Part shown: piece after piece, positions 24,678-34,120 of the stretch
Layout: the number at the start of each line of letters is the position of its first letter
Numbering within the stretch: position 1 is the stretch's first letter
Source: JAAZKA01 sp034926225
GTDB lineage: Bacteria; Bacillota; Clostridia; Oscillospirales; QAMX01
Reading direction: 5' to 3'
Length of the DNA: 64,000 bases
NCBI GenBank assembly: GCA_034926225.1
Contig: JAYFRF010000005.1
Span: 124,001 to 188,000 of the forward strand
The notes under the pieces: generated by a model
Database searches by the model: none
Seen by the model: the letters and a program-made list of their open reading frames with translations, nothing else
Told to the model about the DNA's origin: nothing
Program-made: the position numbers and the translations under genes

Positions 24678-24705
24678 AACATTTATCGAATCGTCACTTT
24701 TTCCC

Positions 24706-24734
24706 TTGTATTTACTGTCACGATTTGTTATAAT
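24706..24734 (+). promoter_or_regulatory. Promoter upstream of recJ
   Basis: TTGTAT (24706-24711), 17-base spacer, TATAAT (24729-24734). The predicted start of transcription near 24741 makes the TTG at 24752 an unlikely translation start. Confidence 0.65.
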
Positions 24735-24769
24735 GAAAGGTATCAATTCGATTGGGACTTACATATAAA

Positions 24770-26830
24770 ATGAAGGAAAAACGTCTTCTCATAGCCGGGA
24801 GCGATCCGGCTCGCACGCAGGCGCTTGCCCGGTCCTCGGGATTATCTCCCCTCCTGTGCGCAGTTTTGGTCGCACGCGGCATTTTCACCGCGAAGGAAAC
24901 TTCCGCTTATCTCGATACCTCCGTCGAGCGCCTGCTCGACCCGATGACCCTGCGCGGCATGTCAGACGCCGTTTCGATCATCCGCGACGCGATCGAAAAA
25001 AAAGAACGCATTGCCGTGTATGGCGACTACGACGTGGACGGTGTGACCGCAACCTGCGTTTTGACCGATGCGCTGTGTTCTCTCGGCGCGGACTGCCTGT
25101 ATTATATCCCGGATCGCCTGACGGAAGGCTACGGTTTGCATATTCCCGCTGTCGATCAGCTCCGTGAGGATGGCGTACGCCTGTTGATCACGGTGGACAC
25201 CGGCATCACCGCCGCCGAAGAGGTGGCGCACATACACGCGTCCGGCATGCGCGTGGTCATAACCGACCATCACGAATGCCCCGTGACGCTTCCCGCTGCG
25301 GATGCTGTCGTCAACCCTAAAAACCCGGATTGCTCCTACGCATTCCGCGACCTTGCCGGCGTGGGTGTCGCCTTCAAGCTGGTCACGGCGCTCCTCGGTG
25401 ACGCGCACACCGCGCTGGACCGCTACGCGGAGCTTGTTTGTCTCGGCACCGTCGCCGACGTGATGCCGCTGCGCGGTGAAAACCGCGTCATCGTCAACTA
25501 TGGTCTGCGCCGTATCCCAACGACACGCAACTTAGGGCTTGCTGCGCTTTGCCGGGAAGCGGCACTGCCAGAAAATAAATCCATCTCCGCCACATCGCTG
25601 TCCTTTGCTCTCGCGCCACGCATCAACGCGGCGGGCCGTTTCGGTCTTGCCGGCCGTGCGGCCGAGTTATTTCTGACGCAGGATGAGTCCCGCGCGAAAG
25701 CGATCGCATCGGAGCTGACGGAGCTGAACCGCCGCCGTCAGGGAAACGAAAATCAGATGCTCGGCGAAGCGATTGACGAGCTGAACACCGCCTGCGATCC
25801 CATACACGATCGTGCCTTCGTTCTGTGGCACAGGGAATGGCATCACGGCATCCTCGGCATCGTCGCATCGCGCCTGACCGACCGTTATGCGCGTCCGGTG
25901 ATCCTTTTATCCATCGACGGCGAAACCGCCAAAGGCTCCGGCCGCAGTATTCGGGGATTTAATCTCTACGACGCTTTAGCCGCCCTGCCGACCCGTCCGA
26001 GGCAGTTCGGCGGGCATGAGCTTGCCGCTGGACTGACGCTCGACACGTCGAATCTGGACGATTTCCGCCGCGACTTCCAAGAGTATGCCGATTCCCGACT
26101 CACGGAGGAGGATTGCGTCCCTTGCCTTGACGTAGACTGCGAAATAGAGCCGAATGAATTGTCGCTGGACGCCGTACAGGGGCTGTCCCTGCTCGAGCCG
26201 ACGGGGATGGGCAATCCCGAGCCGGTCTTCTTCCTGCGTCAGCTCGTCATCCGTGCCATCGCGCCCATCGGAAACAACCGTCATACCCGGATGCGTTTGG
26301 AACGCGCGGGCTGCACGCTGTCCTGCGTCTATTTCGGCAAGAATCCGGGCGAGCTTGCCCTCGGAGAAGGTGACTGCATCGACGTGGCCGCCAATGCGCA
26401 GATCAACGATTTCCGCGGCCGCACCGTACAACTCATCCTGCGCGAGGCCAGGCTTTCGGAAAACGAGCGCGCCAAGGATAGGACGTCCCGCGCCCTCTAC
26501 AGCCGCTTCCATGCGGGGGACGCGCTCACGGACGAAGAGCGTCATCTTTTATACCCGAACCGCCCCGAGCTTGTCGCTGTTTGGCGTTATCTTGCGATGC
26601 AGGCGGCAGCGACGCCGCTGACGGTCGATCCAACATGGCTTTATCGGGAGATTCACCGGTCTTCACGGTATCCGCTGTCCCTCGGGAAGCTGATGATGAT
26701 TCTTGACGTTTTCTCAGAACTGGGACTGCTTTCCGCGGAAGCTATCGATGACACGCTGTGCATTACACTGACACCTGACGCGCCGAAGGCCGATTTAAAT
26801 GATTCCGTGATACTAGCATCGCTCCGATGA
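24770..26830 (+). CDS. recJ: Single-stranded-DNA-specific exonuclease RecJ
   Basis: 5'-3' single-strand DNA exonuclease for RecF-type recombination and repair. 686 residues from the ATG at 24770; a TTG six codons earlier is possible and neither has a strong Shine-Dalgarno site. DHH-family motifs are visible: YGDYDVDGVTAT (about 85-96), TVDTGITA, TDHHE (about 168) and GVGVAFKL. The DHHA1 part has NAAGR and the nucleic-acid site GxGRSIRGFN...FGGHELAAG. The OB fold and a C-terminal winged-helix-like extension follow. It is first in a run of same-strand genes with relA. Confidence 0.93.
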   Translation: MKEKRLLIAGSDPARTQALARSSGLSPLLCAVLVARGIFTAKETSAYLDTSVERLLDPMTLRGMSDAVSIIRDAIEKKERIAVYGDYDVDGVTATCVLTDALCSLGADCLYYIPDRLTEGYGLHIPAVDQLREDGVRLLITVDTGITAAEEVAHIHASGMRVVITDHHECPVTLPAADAVVNPKNPDCSYAFRDLAGVGVAFKLVTALLGDAHTALDRYAELVCLGTVADVMPLRGENRVIVNYGLRRIPTTRNLGLAALCREAALPENKSISATSLSFALAPRINAAGRFGLAGRAAELFLTQDESRAKAIASELTELNRRRQGNENQMLGEAIDELNTACDPIHDRAFVLWHREWHHGILGIVASRLTDRYARPVILLSIDGETAKGSGRSIRGFNLYDALAALPTRPRQFGGHELAAGLTLDTSNLDDFRRDFQEYADSRLTEEDCVPCLDVDCEIEPNELSLDAVQGLSLLEPTGMGNPEPVFFLRQLVIRAIAPIGNNRHTRMRLERAGCTLSCVYFGKNPGELALGEGDCIDVAANAQINDFRGRTVQLILREARLSENERAKDRTSRALYSRFHAGDALTDEERHLLYPNRPELVAVWRYLAMQAAATPLTVDPTWLYREIHRSSRYPLSLGKLMMILDVFSELGLLSAEAIDDTLCITLTPDAPKADLNDSVILASLR

Positions 26831-26932
26831 TGCGAATTCTCGTTCTTTTGCGTTATAACATCCCTGCTCATCGGGGAAAATATGTTTGGAATGGTGATAT
26901 CCGACTTTTTCATAAAGGAAGGTGTTCTGCAC

Positions 26933-29065
26933 GTGGATGATATGATTGAGGGCATTATCAAAAAACTTGGCTGCAATCAAGCGGATGCCGATCGTATCCG
27001 CCGTGCATACATCTGCGCAAAAAACGCGCATGAGGGCCAGCTGCGAAAAAACGGCGACCCCTATATTATCCATCCTCTCGCTGTCGCCTCATCGCTTGCC
27101 GATATGGGGATGGATCCAGCATCCGTCATGGCGGCGCTCCTGCACGATGTCATTGAGGATACGCCGGTCAGCTACGACGAGCTGAAAGCACAATTCGGCG
27201 CTGAGGTCGCGGACCTTGCCGAAGGCGTCACCAAGCTGACCAGAATGCCCTATACGACGCGCGAAGAGGAGGAATACGAGAACCTCCGCAAGCTCTTCAT
27301 CGCGACGGCGAAGGATATCCGCGTCATCATCATCAAGCTCTACGACCGTCTGCATAACGTGCGCACCCTGCAATACCGCAGCGAGCGCAAGCAGAAGGAA
27401 ATCGCCTTTGAAACTATGCTGATCTACGCGCCGATCGCGCACAGACTCGGTATGAACGCCCTGAAAAACGAGCTCGAGGATCGCTCTCTCTTTTTCCTCG
27501 ATCCCGTCGGCTATAAGGAAATCCTCGACTACCTTGACACCAGCGCTGAGGAACGGACAACCTTCCTCAATTGCATCATCGACCGGCTTCGGGAGCGTCT
27601 CGCCTCCGAAAACATAGACGGCGCCGTCGAAGGCCGCGTCAAGCACATCTACGGCATTTATCGCAAGGTGTACGTGCAAAACCACGACATCTCCGAGGTA
27701 TACGATATCTACGCGGTTCGTGTGATCGTGCAAACGGTCAACGACTGCTATAATGTCCTCGGCGTCGTCCATGATTTATATAAGCCGATGCCCGGCCGCT
27801 TCAAGGACTACATCAGTACGCCGAAGCCAAACCTTTATCAGTCGCTCCATACCACCGTTATCGGGCGTGAGGGCCGCCCCTTCGAGGTGCAGATTCGCAC
27901 CTGGGACATGCACAACACCGCCGAATACGGTATCGCGGCTCACTGGAAGTATAAAGACGGCGTTCGTCAGCACGGTGATGAGGAGCGCTTCGCCTGGGTA
28001 CGCAAGCTTTTGGAGTCGCAGCAGGATGCCGATCCGGAGGATTTCATCAATTCGCTCCGTACGGAGCTTTTCTCAGACGAGGTCTACGTTTTCACCCCCA
28101 AAGGCGACGTCATCAACCTTCCCCTCGGCGCAACCCCCATCGACTTTGCCTACGCGATTCACTCCGCCGTCGGTAACCGTATGGTCGGTGCCAAAGTCAA
28201 CGGAAAAATCGTACCGCTCGACTCCGCGCTGGAAAACGGCGATATCGTCGATATACTGACGTCGAATTCCGGACGCGGCCCTTCGCGTGATTGGCTGACT
28301 ATCGCGAAAACCGGTGAAGCACGCAACAAGATCAAAATGTGGTTCAAGAAGGAGCGCCGCGAAGAGAACATCGAGCAGGGAAAAGAAGCGCTTGAGGATG
28401 AACTGAAGCGTGAATTTTTGACCGCCGCTTTTGAGGACCCCGCCATCCGCGATACCGTTTGTCAACGTTTAAGCTTCCACTCCGTGGAGGATCTGTACGC
28501 CGCCATAGGCTACGGCGGCATCACGGTCCGCAAGGTCATAAGCCGCGTCGCGGAGCTTGCGCCAAAGCCCGAACGTCCCCTTCCCGCTACCAAAACGCTG
28601 AAAACCCGCCCCTCCAGCGGGATCATTGTCGAAGGCGTTGACAACTGCCTCGTTAAATTTGCCCGCTGCTGCACGCCGATCCCCGGCGATGAGATCATCG
28701 GCTTTATTACAAAGGGATTTGGCGTCTCCATCCACCGCACCGACTGTCCGAACATCCAGTCCCTCAACACGCCGGAAAATACCGGCCGTATCCTACGCGT
28801 CCATTGGGTTCCTACTCCAAACGAGCAGTACCAGACCGCGCTGCAAATCCGCGGCAGGAATCGCCGCGGGCTGCTCGCCGACATCGCCATGGCGCTTTCC
28901 GACATGCACATCGACGCTTCCAGCATCTCCGCGCACGAGCTACAAAAGGCGCAGGCACAGATCGACGCCGTAGTTATCCTCCGCAACGCAGAACAGCTCG
29001 GACAGGTCGCCGTACGGCTGAAAAACATTGAAGGCGTCACAGACGTGGAACGCGTCATTCGTTAA
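26933..29065 (+). CDS. relA: Bifunctional (p)ppGpp synthetase/hydrolase (RelA/SpoT)
   Basis: Makes and degrades the stringent-response alarmone. The start is set at the GTG 26933 (about 710 residues): AAGGAAGG lies 10 bases upstream and the protein then begins like other Rel enzymes; the frame is open to an ATG at 26882. Domains in order: HD hydrolase (HPLAVA, LLHDVIEDT near 75), synthetase (RVKHIYGIYRK, YDIYAVRV, CYNVLGVVHDLYKP, YQSLHTTV, EVQIRT), TGS (VYVFTPKGDVINLP), a zinc-finger-like CLVKFARCC..DC segment, and a C-terminal ACT domain. The HD residues are intact, so both activities are expected. Confidence 0.94.
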   Translation: MDDMIEGIIKKLGCNQADADRIRRAYICAKNAHEGQLRKNGDPYIIHPLAVASSLADMGMDPASVMAALLHDVIEDTPVSYDELKAQFGAEVADLAEGVTKLTRMPYTTREEEEYENLRKLFIATAKDIRVIIIKLYDRLHNVRTLQYRSERKQKEIAFETMLIYAPIAHRLGMNALKNELEDRSLFFLDPVGYKEILDYLDTSAEERTTFLNCIIDRLRERLASENIDGAVEGRVKHIYGIYRKVYVQNHDISEVYDIYAVRVIVQTVNDCYNVLGVVHDLYKPMPGRFKDYISTPKPNLYQSLHTTVIGREGRPFEVQIRTWDMHNTAEYGIAAHWKYKDGVRQHGDEERFAWVRKLLESQQDADPEDFINSLRTELFSDEVYVFTPKGDVINLPLGATPIDFAYAIHSAVGNRMVGAKVNGKIVPLDSALENGDIVDILTSNSGRGPSRDWLTIAKTGEARNKIKMWFKKERREENIEQGKEALEDELKREFLTAAFEDPAIRDTVCQRLSFHSVEDLYAAIGYGGITVRKVISRVAELAPKPERPLPATKTLKTRPSSGIIVEGVDNCLVKFARCCTPIPGDEIIGFITKGFGVSIHRTDCPNIQSLNTPENTGRILRVHWVPTPNEQYQTALQIRGRNRRGLLADIAMALSDMHIDASSISAHELQKAQAQIDAVVILRNAEQLGQVAVRLKNIEGVTDVERVIR

Positions 29066-29100
29066 CGTTTACCCTCAAGTTAGGATGTGTCTATAAAAGT

Positions 29101-29559
29101 ATGAATCTGGTACTTCAGCGTGTCGCCCGCGCATCGGTTACGGTCGACGGAACGCTTGTCTCCTCCATTGAAAAAGGCTTTCTAATCCTCGTCGGCGTCC
29201 GCACCGGCGATACAGAAGCCGACGCGCGTACTCTCGCGGACAAATGCGCCGGGCTGCGCATCTTCGAGGATGCCTCGGGGAAGATGAATCTCTCCCTTGC
29301 GGACGTCGGCGGCTCGATTCTTGCCGTATCGAACTTCACCCTCTGCGCTGACTGCACCCACGGCCGCCGTCCGAGCTTCTCCGACGCCGCGCGTCCGGAA
29401 TCCGCAAAGCCCCTTTTTGACCGATTCGTATCCGCCTGCGCCGCGCATAAACTCTCCGTATCCACCGGCGTGTTCGGCGCGGATATGAAGCTCGAGCTGC
29501 TCAACGACGGTCCGGTTACCCTCATCATGGATTCCGCCGAAATGGGGTGCAAGGCATGA
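29101..29559 (+). CDS. dtd: D-aminoacyl-tRNA deacylase
   Basis: 152 residues. Removes D-amino acids (and glycine from tRNA-Ala) from mischarged tRNA. The C-terminal NDGPVT motif (about 139-144) is intact. The other catalytic motif, usually SQFTLYAD, reads SNFTLCADCTHGRRPSF (about 78-94), so the conserved Gln is Asn and the Tyr is Cys. The remaining fold signature VQRVxxAxVxVxG (LQRVARASVTVDG) is present. The stop overlaps the ATG of the next gene (ATGA). Confidence 0.9.
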   Translation: MNLVLQRVARASVTVDGTLVSSIEKGFLILVGVRTGDTEADARTLADKCAGLRIFEDASGKMNLSLADVGGSILAVSNFTLCADCTHGRRPSFSDAARPESAKPLFDRFVSACAAHKLSVSTGVFGADMKLELLNDGPVTLIMDSAEMGCKA

Positions 29560-30191
29560 AGATTCTCACGCTCACCGTCGGTCCGGTACGTACGAACTGC
29601 TATATTGCTTTCGATGAAACAACTCATGAAGGCTTCCTCGTCGATCCCGGTGACGACGCGGAGGATATCCTCGCCGCCGTCCGCGCGAATTCGCTGATCA
29701 TCACGCATATTTTGCTCACACACGGGCATTTTGATCATATACTGGCACTGTCCGAAGTCAAAAAGGCTACCGGCGCGAAAATCGGTATCCATACCCTCGA
29801 CGCGTTCAATCTGCAAAGCATCACCGGCTGCCTCTACGCCCGCTTCTGCGGCAGCGGCGGCTTTATCCCGATGACCGCCGACCTGCTGTTAGAGGAGGGC
29901 ACCCGCATCGACGCCGCCAGCGTCACGCTGACGGTGCTGCATACTCCCGGCCATACCCCCGGCTCCTCCTGTTTTGATACCGGCAGCGTCCTGTTCACCG
30001 GCGACACCCTTTTTGCCGAATCCTGCGGCCGCGTTGATTTGGGCTGCGGCGACGGTGACGCCATGCATGCGTCCCTTGCGCGCTTATCCGCGCTCCCCGG
30101 CGACCGCGCATGCTATCCCGGCCATGGCCGTGCCTTCACGCTGTGCGACGCCCGTGCGGTCAATCCGGTGCTCCGGTCCTTACGCCGATGA
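29556..30191 (+). CDS. MBL-fold hydrolase (glyoxalase II-like, YqgX type)
   Basis: 211 residues. Metallo-beta-lactamase fold with the dinuclear metal motif THGHFDH (about 53-59), distal His in LHTPGHTPGS and Asp in FTGDTLF, then YPGHG near the end. This matches the hydroxyacylglutathione-hydrolase-like YqgX group of Firmicutes. A GTG three codons earlier is an alternative start. ATGA overlaps connect it to dtd upstream and hemZ downstream. Confidence 0.88.
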   Translation: MKILTLTVGPVRTNCYIAFDETTHEGFLVDPGDDAEDILAAVRANSLIITHILLTHGHFDHILALSEVKKATGAKIGIHTLDAFNLQSITGCLYARFCGSGGFIPMTADLLLEEGTRIDAASVTLTVLHTPGHTPGSSCFDTGSVLFTGDTLFAESCGRVDLGCGDGDAMHASLARLSALPGDRACYPGHGRAFTLCDARAVNPVLRSLRR

Positions 30192-31624
30192 AGCTGATCC
30201 TATCCGGCGCCGACTGCCGTTACAGTGTCGAGCAGATCGCCATCACCCTTTTCCCCGACGAGCGCCATTCCTGGGATGCCGCGCTTCCGGGGCTCGCCGA
30301 CTGCCGCGTGACAACGGGCGCACACTGGCGTACGGCATCGGTCACTATCACACGCGGCGGTCTTATGACGCACGGGTTTGCCCATGCCGTGCCGGATGCC
30401 GATGCCTACCGCGACGGCGCGCTGGTACGTTTTATCGTCCGGCGCGCGTTTTACCGCGCTACGCTCCCCCATCTAGCGGAGGTTCCTCCCTGGGGCGCGT
30501 TGTCCGGCGTTCGTCCGGCAAAGCTGGGACGCGCGCTGATCGCCGAAACCGGTTCCCCCGAACGCGCCGTCCGTGTATTAGAGAAAAACGACTTCCTGCG
30601 CCACGATAAAGCGCTGCTGACCGTCCGCTGTGCGGTGGAAGCCCTACACGTTCTCGAAACGCGCGGGCCCCGCGATGCAGAAGTCTATATCGGCATTCCC
30701 TTTTGCCCCACGCGCTGCGCCTACTGCTCGTTCGTTTCCTCGACCACCGCGGCCGAAGGCGAACTTGTCGAGCCGTATGTCGACGCGCTCTGCCGTGAGC
30801 TTGCCGACGGCGCAGAACGGGTAAAACGGCTTTCCCTGCGTGTCCGGTCGCTCTACATGGGCGGTGGTACGCCGACAACCCTCTCCCCTGCCCAGCTTGA
30901 CCGCGTCCTCACCGCAGCTTATGCCCTTGGCGGCCCCGACGAATTGACGGTTGAGGCCGGACGGCCCGATACCATCACTCCTGAAAAGCTTGCCGTTCTG
31001 CGTGCCCACGGCGTCGGGCGCGTCAGCGTCAACCCGCAGACGATGAACGATGCCGTCCTGCGTACAATCGGCCGCCGGCACACCGCCGAGGATGTACTGC
31101 GCGCCATGGATATGGTGCGTAACGCCGGGTTTTCCTGCGTCAACATGGACTTAATCGCCGGGCTTCCCGGCGACACGGCGGATAGCTTCCGGGACACTCT
31201 TGACCGCATCCTCGCGCTGCATCCGGAAAACATCACCGTCCACACCTTCGCGCATAAAAAGGGCGCCGCTTTATTCGACGCGCCCTCCATCCCCGCACAG
31301 GCTCTCTCCGAAATGCTCTCTTACGTGGAGCGTACCCTCTCCCCGCGTTATCAGCCCTACTACCTCTACCGTCAAAAATACATCGGCGGCAGCTTTGAAA
31401 ACATCGGCTGGACGCTTCCGGGATACCCCTGCGCGTACAATATTGCCATGATGGAAGAAACCTCCACCGTTCTCGCCTTCGGCGCGGGCGCGGTCACGAA
31501 GTTTGTGGCACCCGGACTGTTAAAGCGGCTGCCAAACCCGAAATACGCACGGGAATACCTCCGTGATTTTGACGCGCATCTGTCCCGCAAAACCGCGCTC
31601 GATGCGTTATACGCCAAGTATTAA
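30188..31624 (+). CDS. hemZ: HemZ-like radical SAM coproporphyrinogen dehydrogenase
   Basis: 478 residues. The start at 30188 overlaps the preceding stop (ATGA). An N-terminal region of about 155 residues typical of HemZ precedes the radical SAM core, which starts at GIPFCPTRCAYCSF: the CxxxCxYC cluster motif followed by Ser-Phe of the HemN/HemZ family. Later motifs YMGGGTPTTLS, EAGRPDTIT and RVSVNPQTMND support it. HemZ homologues in clostridia are co-located with relA/dtd without other heme genes, so the true substrate is uncertain; no heme pathway is seen here. Confidence 0.88.
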   Translation: MKLILSGADCRYSVEQIAITLFPDERHSWDAALPGLADCRVTTGAHWRTASVTITRGGLMTHGFAHAVPDADAYRDGALVRFIVRRAFYRATLPHLAEVPPWGALSGVRPAKLGRALIAETGSPERAVRVLEKNDFLRHDKALLTVRCAVEALHVLETRGPRDAEVYIGIPFCPTRCAYCSFVSSTTAAEGELVEPYVDALCRELADGAERVKRLSLRVRSLYMGGGTPTTLSPAQLDRVLTAAYALGGPDELTVEAGRPDTITPEKLAVLRAHGVGRVSVNPQTMNDAVLRTIGRRHTAEDVLRAMDMVRNAGFSCVNMDLIAGLPGDTADSFRDTLDRILALHPENITVHTFAHKKGAALFDAPSIPAQALSEMLSYVERTLSPRYQPYYLYRQKYIGGSFENIGWTLPGYPCAYNIAMMEETSTVLAFGAGAVTKFVAPGLLKRLPNPKYAREYLRDFDAHLSRKTALDALYAKY

Positions 31625-31658
31625 TCAGAATAACTCACTTTCCCGAAAGGAACTCACC

Positions 31659-32615
31659 ATGCAGAACCGTATCGTTAATACCAGCTGCTATCGCAATTTC
31701 CAATCATTGAACGAGATCAACGCCCGCGTCCAGGCAGACCCCGCGGGCTTCGTCGCCAATTGTGAAGCGCTGTATAATCATACCATCGCGGATGTTGCGC
31801 AGCACATCCTGATGGCACAAAGCCCCGTCGTTTTACTGGCCGGCCCCTCCGGCTCCGGTAAAACAACCACCGCGAAGCGTCTTGCCGAAGCTATGGCGCG
31901 CCATGGCGTAAAGACGCACACGGTCGAACTCGACGACTATTTCCTTCCCATAGACCGCTCCGATCTTTCCTTAGACTGGGAATCCCCAGACCGTGTGGAT
32001 ATTTCGCTGCTGTCCTCCCATCTGGACGCGCTCGAACGCGGCGAAGAAGTCTTGCTCCCGAACTTCGATTTTACGACCGGCAAGCGCACCGGCAATACGA
32101 CCCCGATGCGCCTTGCGCGCGATGAAGTTGTCATCTTCGAGGGCATCCATGCGCTCAACGACGCGATCTACGCGCAGACCTCCTCCCATCCAGTCAGCGT
32201 CTATGTCAGCGCGCGCATGCGTGTCCGCGACGAAACTCATGTCATCTTCCGTCCTGACTGGGTACGTTTCCTGCGGCGTGGTTTCCGTGACAACCTGTTC
32301 CGTAACACCTCGCTTTCGCATACGCTGGCACGCTGGCCGGATGTACGCCGCGGAGAGAAGGCGTATATCATGCCGTTTAAATCCCGCGCGCAGATCATGG
32401 TCGATACCTCCTTTGACTACGAGATCAACCTCTTTGCGCCGCTTCTGGACAAAGCCGTTTCCGCGCTTGACTGCGAAGCGCTCAAGGAACTGCGTATGGC
32501 GAGGCTCCCCGACGCGATGACTCTGTTCCGTCCGCTGTCGCCGGCCTGTGTTCCCGCGACTTCCATCCTGCGCGAATTCATTGGAGAGATCGGTCTGAAC
32601 AATGGCGATTTTTAA
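31659..32615 (+). CDS. Uridine kinase-like nucleoside kinase
   Basis: 318 residues from the ATG at 31659 (GAAAGG upstream). P-loop GPSGSGKTTTAKRL (about 65-78), then DDYFLPIDR and DWESPDRVD matching the uridine kinase/phosphoribulokinase family, and EGIHALND as the lid-proximal motif. It corresponds to the kinase half of longer clostridial nucleoside kinases that carry a TGS-like N-terminal domain; that domain is absent here. Substrate (uridine, cytidine or other) not determined. Confidence 0.85.
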   Translation: MQNRIVNTSCYRNFQSLNEINARVQADPAGFVANCEALYNHTIADVAQHILMAQSPVVLLAGPSGSGKTTTAKRLAEAMARHGVKTHTVELDDYFLPIDRSDLSLDWESPDRVDISLLSSHLDALERGEEVLLPNFDFTTGKRTGNTTPMRLARDEVVIFEGIHALNDAIYAQTSSHPVSVYVSARMRVRDETHVIFRPDWVRFLRRGFRDNLFRNTSLSHTLARWPDVRRGEKAYIMPFKSRAQIMVDTSFDYEINLFAPLLDKAVSALDCEALKELRMARLPDAMTLFRPLSPACVPATSILREFIGEIGLNNGDF

Positions 32616-32711
32616 GTCTCTTACGCAAATGTAAATCGGTTTTTATGCTGCTTTTGGCTGTTTTGTATGCTCTACGTCTCCATATGACGTTTATTTAGTC
32701 CGTCTTGAGAC

Positions 32712-32741
32712 TTGACAGCGCTAATTTATCTGTGTTAAAAT
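32712..32741 (+). promoter_or_regulatory. Promoter of yebC
   Basis: TTGACA (32712-32717), 18-base spacer, TAAAAT (32736-32741), 71 bases before the ATG. Confidence 0.65.
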
Positions 32742-32812
32742 AAACAACGATAGGAAGCCCGCGCCAGTATGCGCGTTTTTTGGGTTTAGATATACGAAAA
32801 GGGGTTTTTTGA

Positions 32813-33550
32813 ATGTCCGGACATTCCAAGTGGAACAATATCAAACGAAAAAAAGAAGGTACCGACGCCAAACGTGCGAAGATCTTTACAAAAATCGGCC
32901 GTGAGATCGCCCTCGCGGTCAAGAACGGCGGCGCTAACCCCGCTTCCAACAATAGGCTCCGCGACATCATCGCCAAGGCGAAGGCCAACAACGTCCCCAA
33001 CGATAATATCAATCGCATGCTCGCGAAAGCGGAAGGGGCAGGCAGCGCGGATTATGTCACCATGAATTACGAAGGCTACGGCCCCGCCGGTATCGCTGTC
33101 ATCGTCGAAACCCTGACCGACAACAAAAACCGCACCGCCGCCGACGTCCGTCACGCGTTTGATAAATACGGCCGCGGCATGGGCGCCAACGGCTGCGTTT
33201 CATGGCAGTTTAAAGAACAGGGCGTCCTAATCGTCGACCGTGCGGAGGGCCTAAGCGGAAGCCCCGTAGAGGAAGACGAGCTGATGATGCAGGCGATCGA
33301 CGCCGGCGCGGAGGACTTTGTCCCCGAAGAAGAAGTCTTCGAAATCTATACCGCTCCGGACGACTTCTCCGCCGTTTTAGAAGCGTTAGAAGCCAAGGGC
33401 TATACCTTCATCACCGCCGAAGTCGAGATGGTGGCGCAGAATACCGTGCAGCTCGACAATGATGAGGATATTCAAAAGATGGAGAAGATGATCGATCTGC
33501 TCGAAGACAACGACGACGTGCAGAACATCTGGCACAACTGGGAAGAATAA
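32813..33550 (+). CDS. yebC: YebC/PmpR-family protein
   Basis: 245 residues, full length for the family. The invariant N-terminus MSGHSKWNNIKRKK and the KNGGANPASNNRLRDII segment are present, followed by the acidic domains 2 and 3 (DFVPEEEVFEIYT, LEDNDDVQNIWHNW). YebC proteins act as transcription regulators and, more recently, as factors that relieve ribosome stalling at proline-rich stretches. It has its own promoter and is followed by a hairpin. Confidence 0.94.
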   Translation: MSGHSKWNNIKRKKEGTDAKRAKIFTKIGREIALAVKNGGANPASNNRLRDIIAKAKANNVPNDNINRMLAKAEGAGSADYVTMNYEGYGPAGIAVIVETLTDNKNRTAADVRHAFDKYGRGMGANGCVSWQFKEQGVLIVDRAEGLSGSPVEEDELMMQAIDAGAEDFVPEEEVFEIYTAPDDFSAVLEALEAKGYTFITAEVEMVAQNTVQLDNDEDIQKMEKMIDLLEDNDDVQNIWHNWEE

Positions 33551-33572
33551 GCCCTGTTGAATTGACATATTG

Positions 33573-33610
33573 AGCCGCCGCATCACCAATAAGTAGGCAA
33601 TGCGGCGGCT
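33573..33610 (+). terminator. Stem-loop after yebC
   Basis: Perfect 11-bp arms AGCCGCCGCAT (33573-33583) and ATGCGGCGGCT (33600-33610), followed by TGTTAC; the T tract is poor. Confidence 0.6.
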
Positions 33611-33624
33611 TGTTACAAATGAAA

Positions 33625-33660
33625 ATACGGCATAGTCGTTTCCTCACGACTATGCCGTAT
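33625..33660 (-). terminator. Terminator of the HPr-like gene
   Basis: Perfect 15-bp arms 33625-33639 and 33646-33660 with a 6-base loop; on the minus strand the stem is followed by TTTTCATTTG. Confidence 0.8.
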
Positions 33661-33698
33661 CCCTTTGGGGGAGATTGCGTCCCCCGTATACACCGTTC

Positions 33699-33962
33699 TC
33701 ATTCACTGAATCCTGACGAAACCAGTTCACTAAGCGCAAAAACAGCTTCCTGCTCGTCCTTGCCTTCCGCAATGATCGTCATCTCCGTATTCCGGCCAAG
33801 CCCCATCGAAAGGATTCCCAAAAGGCTCTTGGCGTTGACGCGACGCTCGTCCTTTTCAATCCAGACAGTGCTTTTGAACTCATTGGCCTTCTGAACAAAT
33901 GATGTGGCGGCCTTCGCGTATAAGCCTACCTGGTTAACGACGACTACAGATTTAGAATACAC
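33699..33962 (-). CDS. HPr-like (Crh-type) protein lacking the active-site histidine
   Basis: 87 residues from a GTG at 33962, chosen because GGGGGTG lies 9 bases upstream and because it gives exact HPr length and numbering. Around the active site, where HPr has GLHARPA, this protein has GLYAKAA: His15 is Tyr, Arg17 is Lys and Pro18 is Ala. The regulatory serine is kept: Ser46 in NAKSLLGILSMG. It therefore cannot carry PTS phosphate on His15 but could be a target of HPr kinase, like Bacillus Crh (Gln15). A role as catabolite co-regulator is inferred. It has its own terminator, and a TATAAT lies just upstream of the GTG. Confidence 0.82.
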   Translation of the reverse strand: MYSKSVVVVNQVGLYAKAATSFVQKANEFKSTVWIEKDERRVNAKSLLGILSMGLGRNTEMTIIAEGKDEQEAVFALSELVSSGFSE

Positions 33963-34120
33963 TGTGCAACGCACCCCCATATTATTATAAGCCGGACCCA
34001 AAAACATCTATGTCATTTTACTTTAGTATACATTGTTTTCGGTTAGGAAACAAGTGTCAATATTCATAATCTATCGGGCGCGTTCTCCATTTTAACTATG
34101 CAAATACATTTATACGATGG

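Noticed and set aside
30188..31624. HemZ and the URO-D-like gene (43.8-44.9 kb) taken as evidence of a heme pathway
   Set aside because: No other heme genes are present, and the URO-D-like protein lacks the HemE N-terminal signature; both families have non-heme members.
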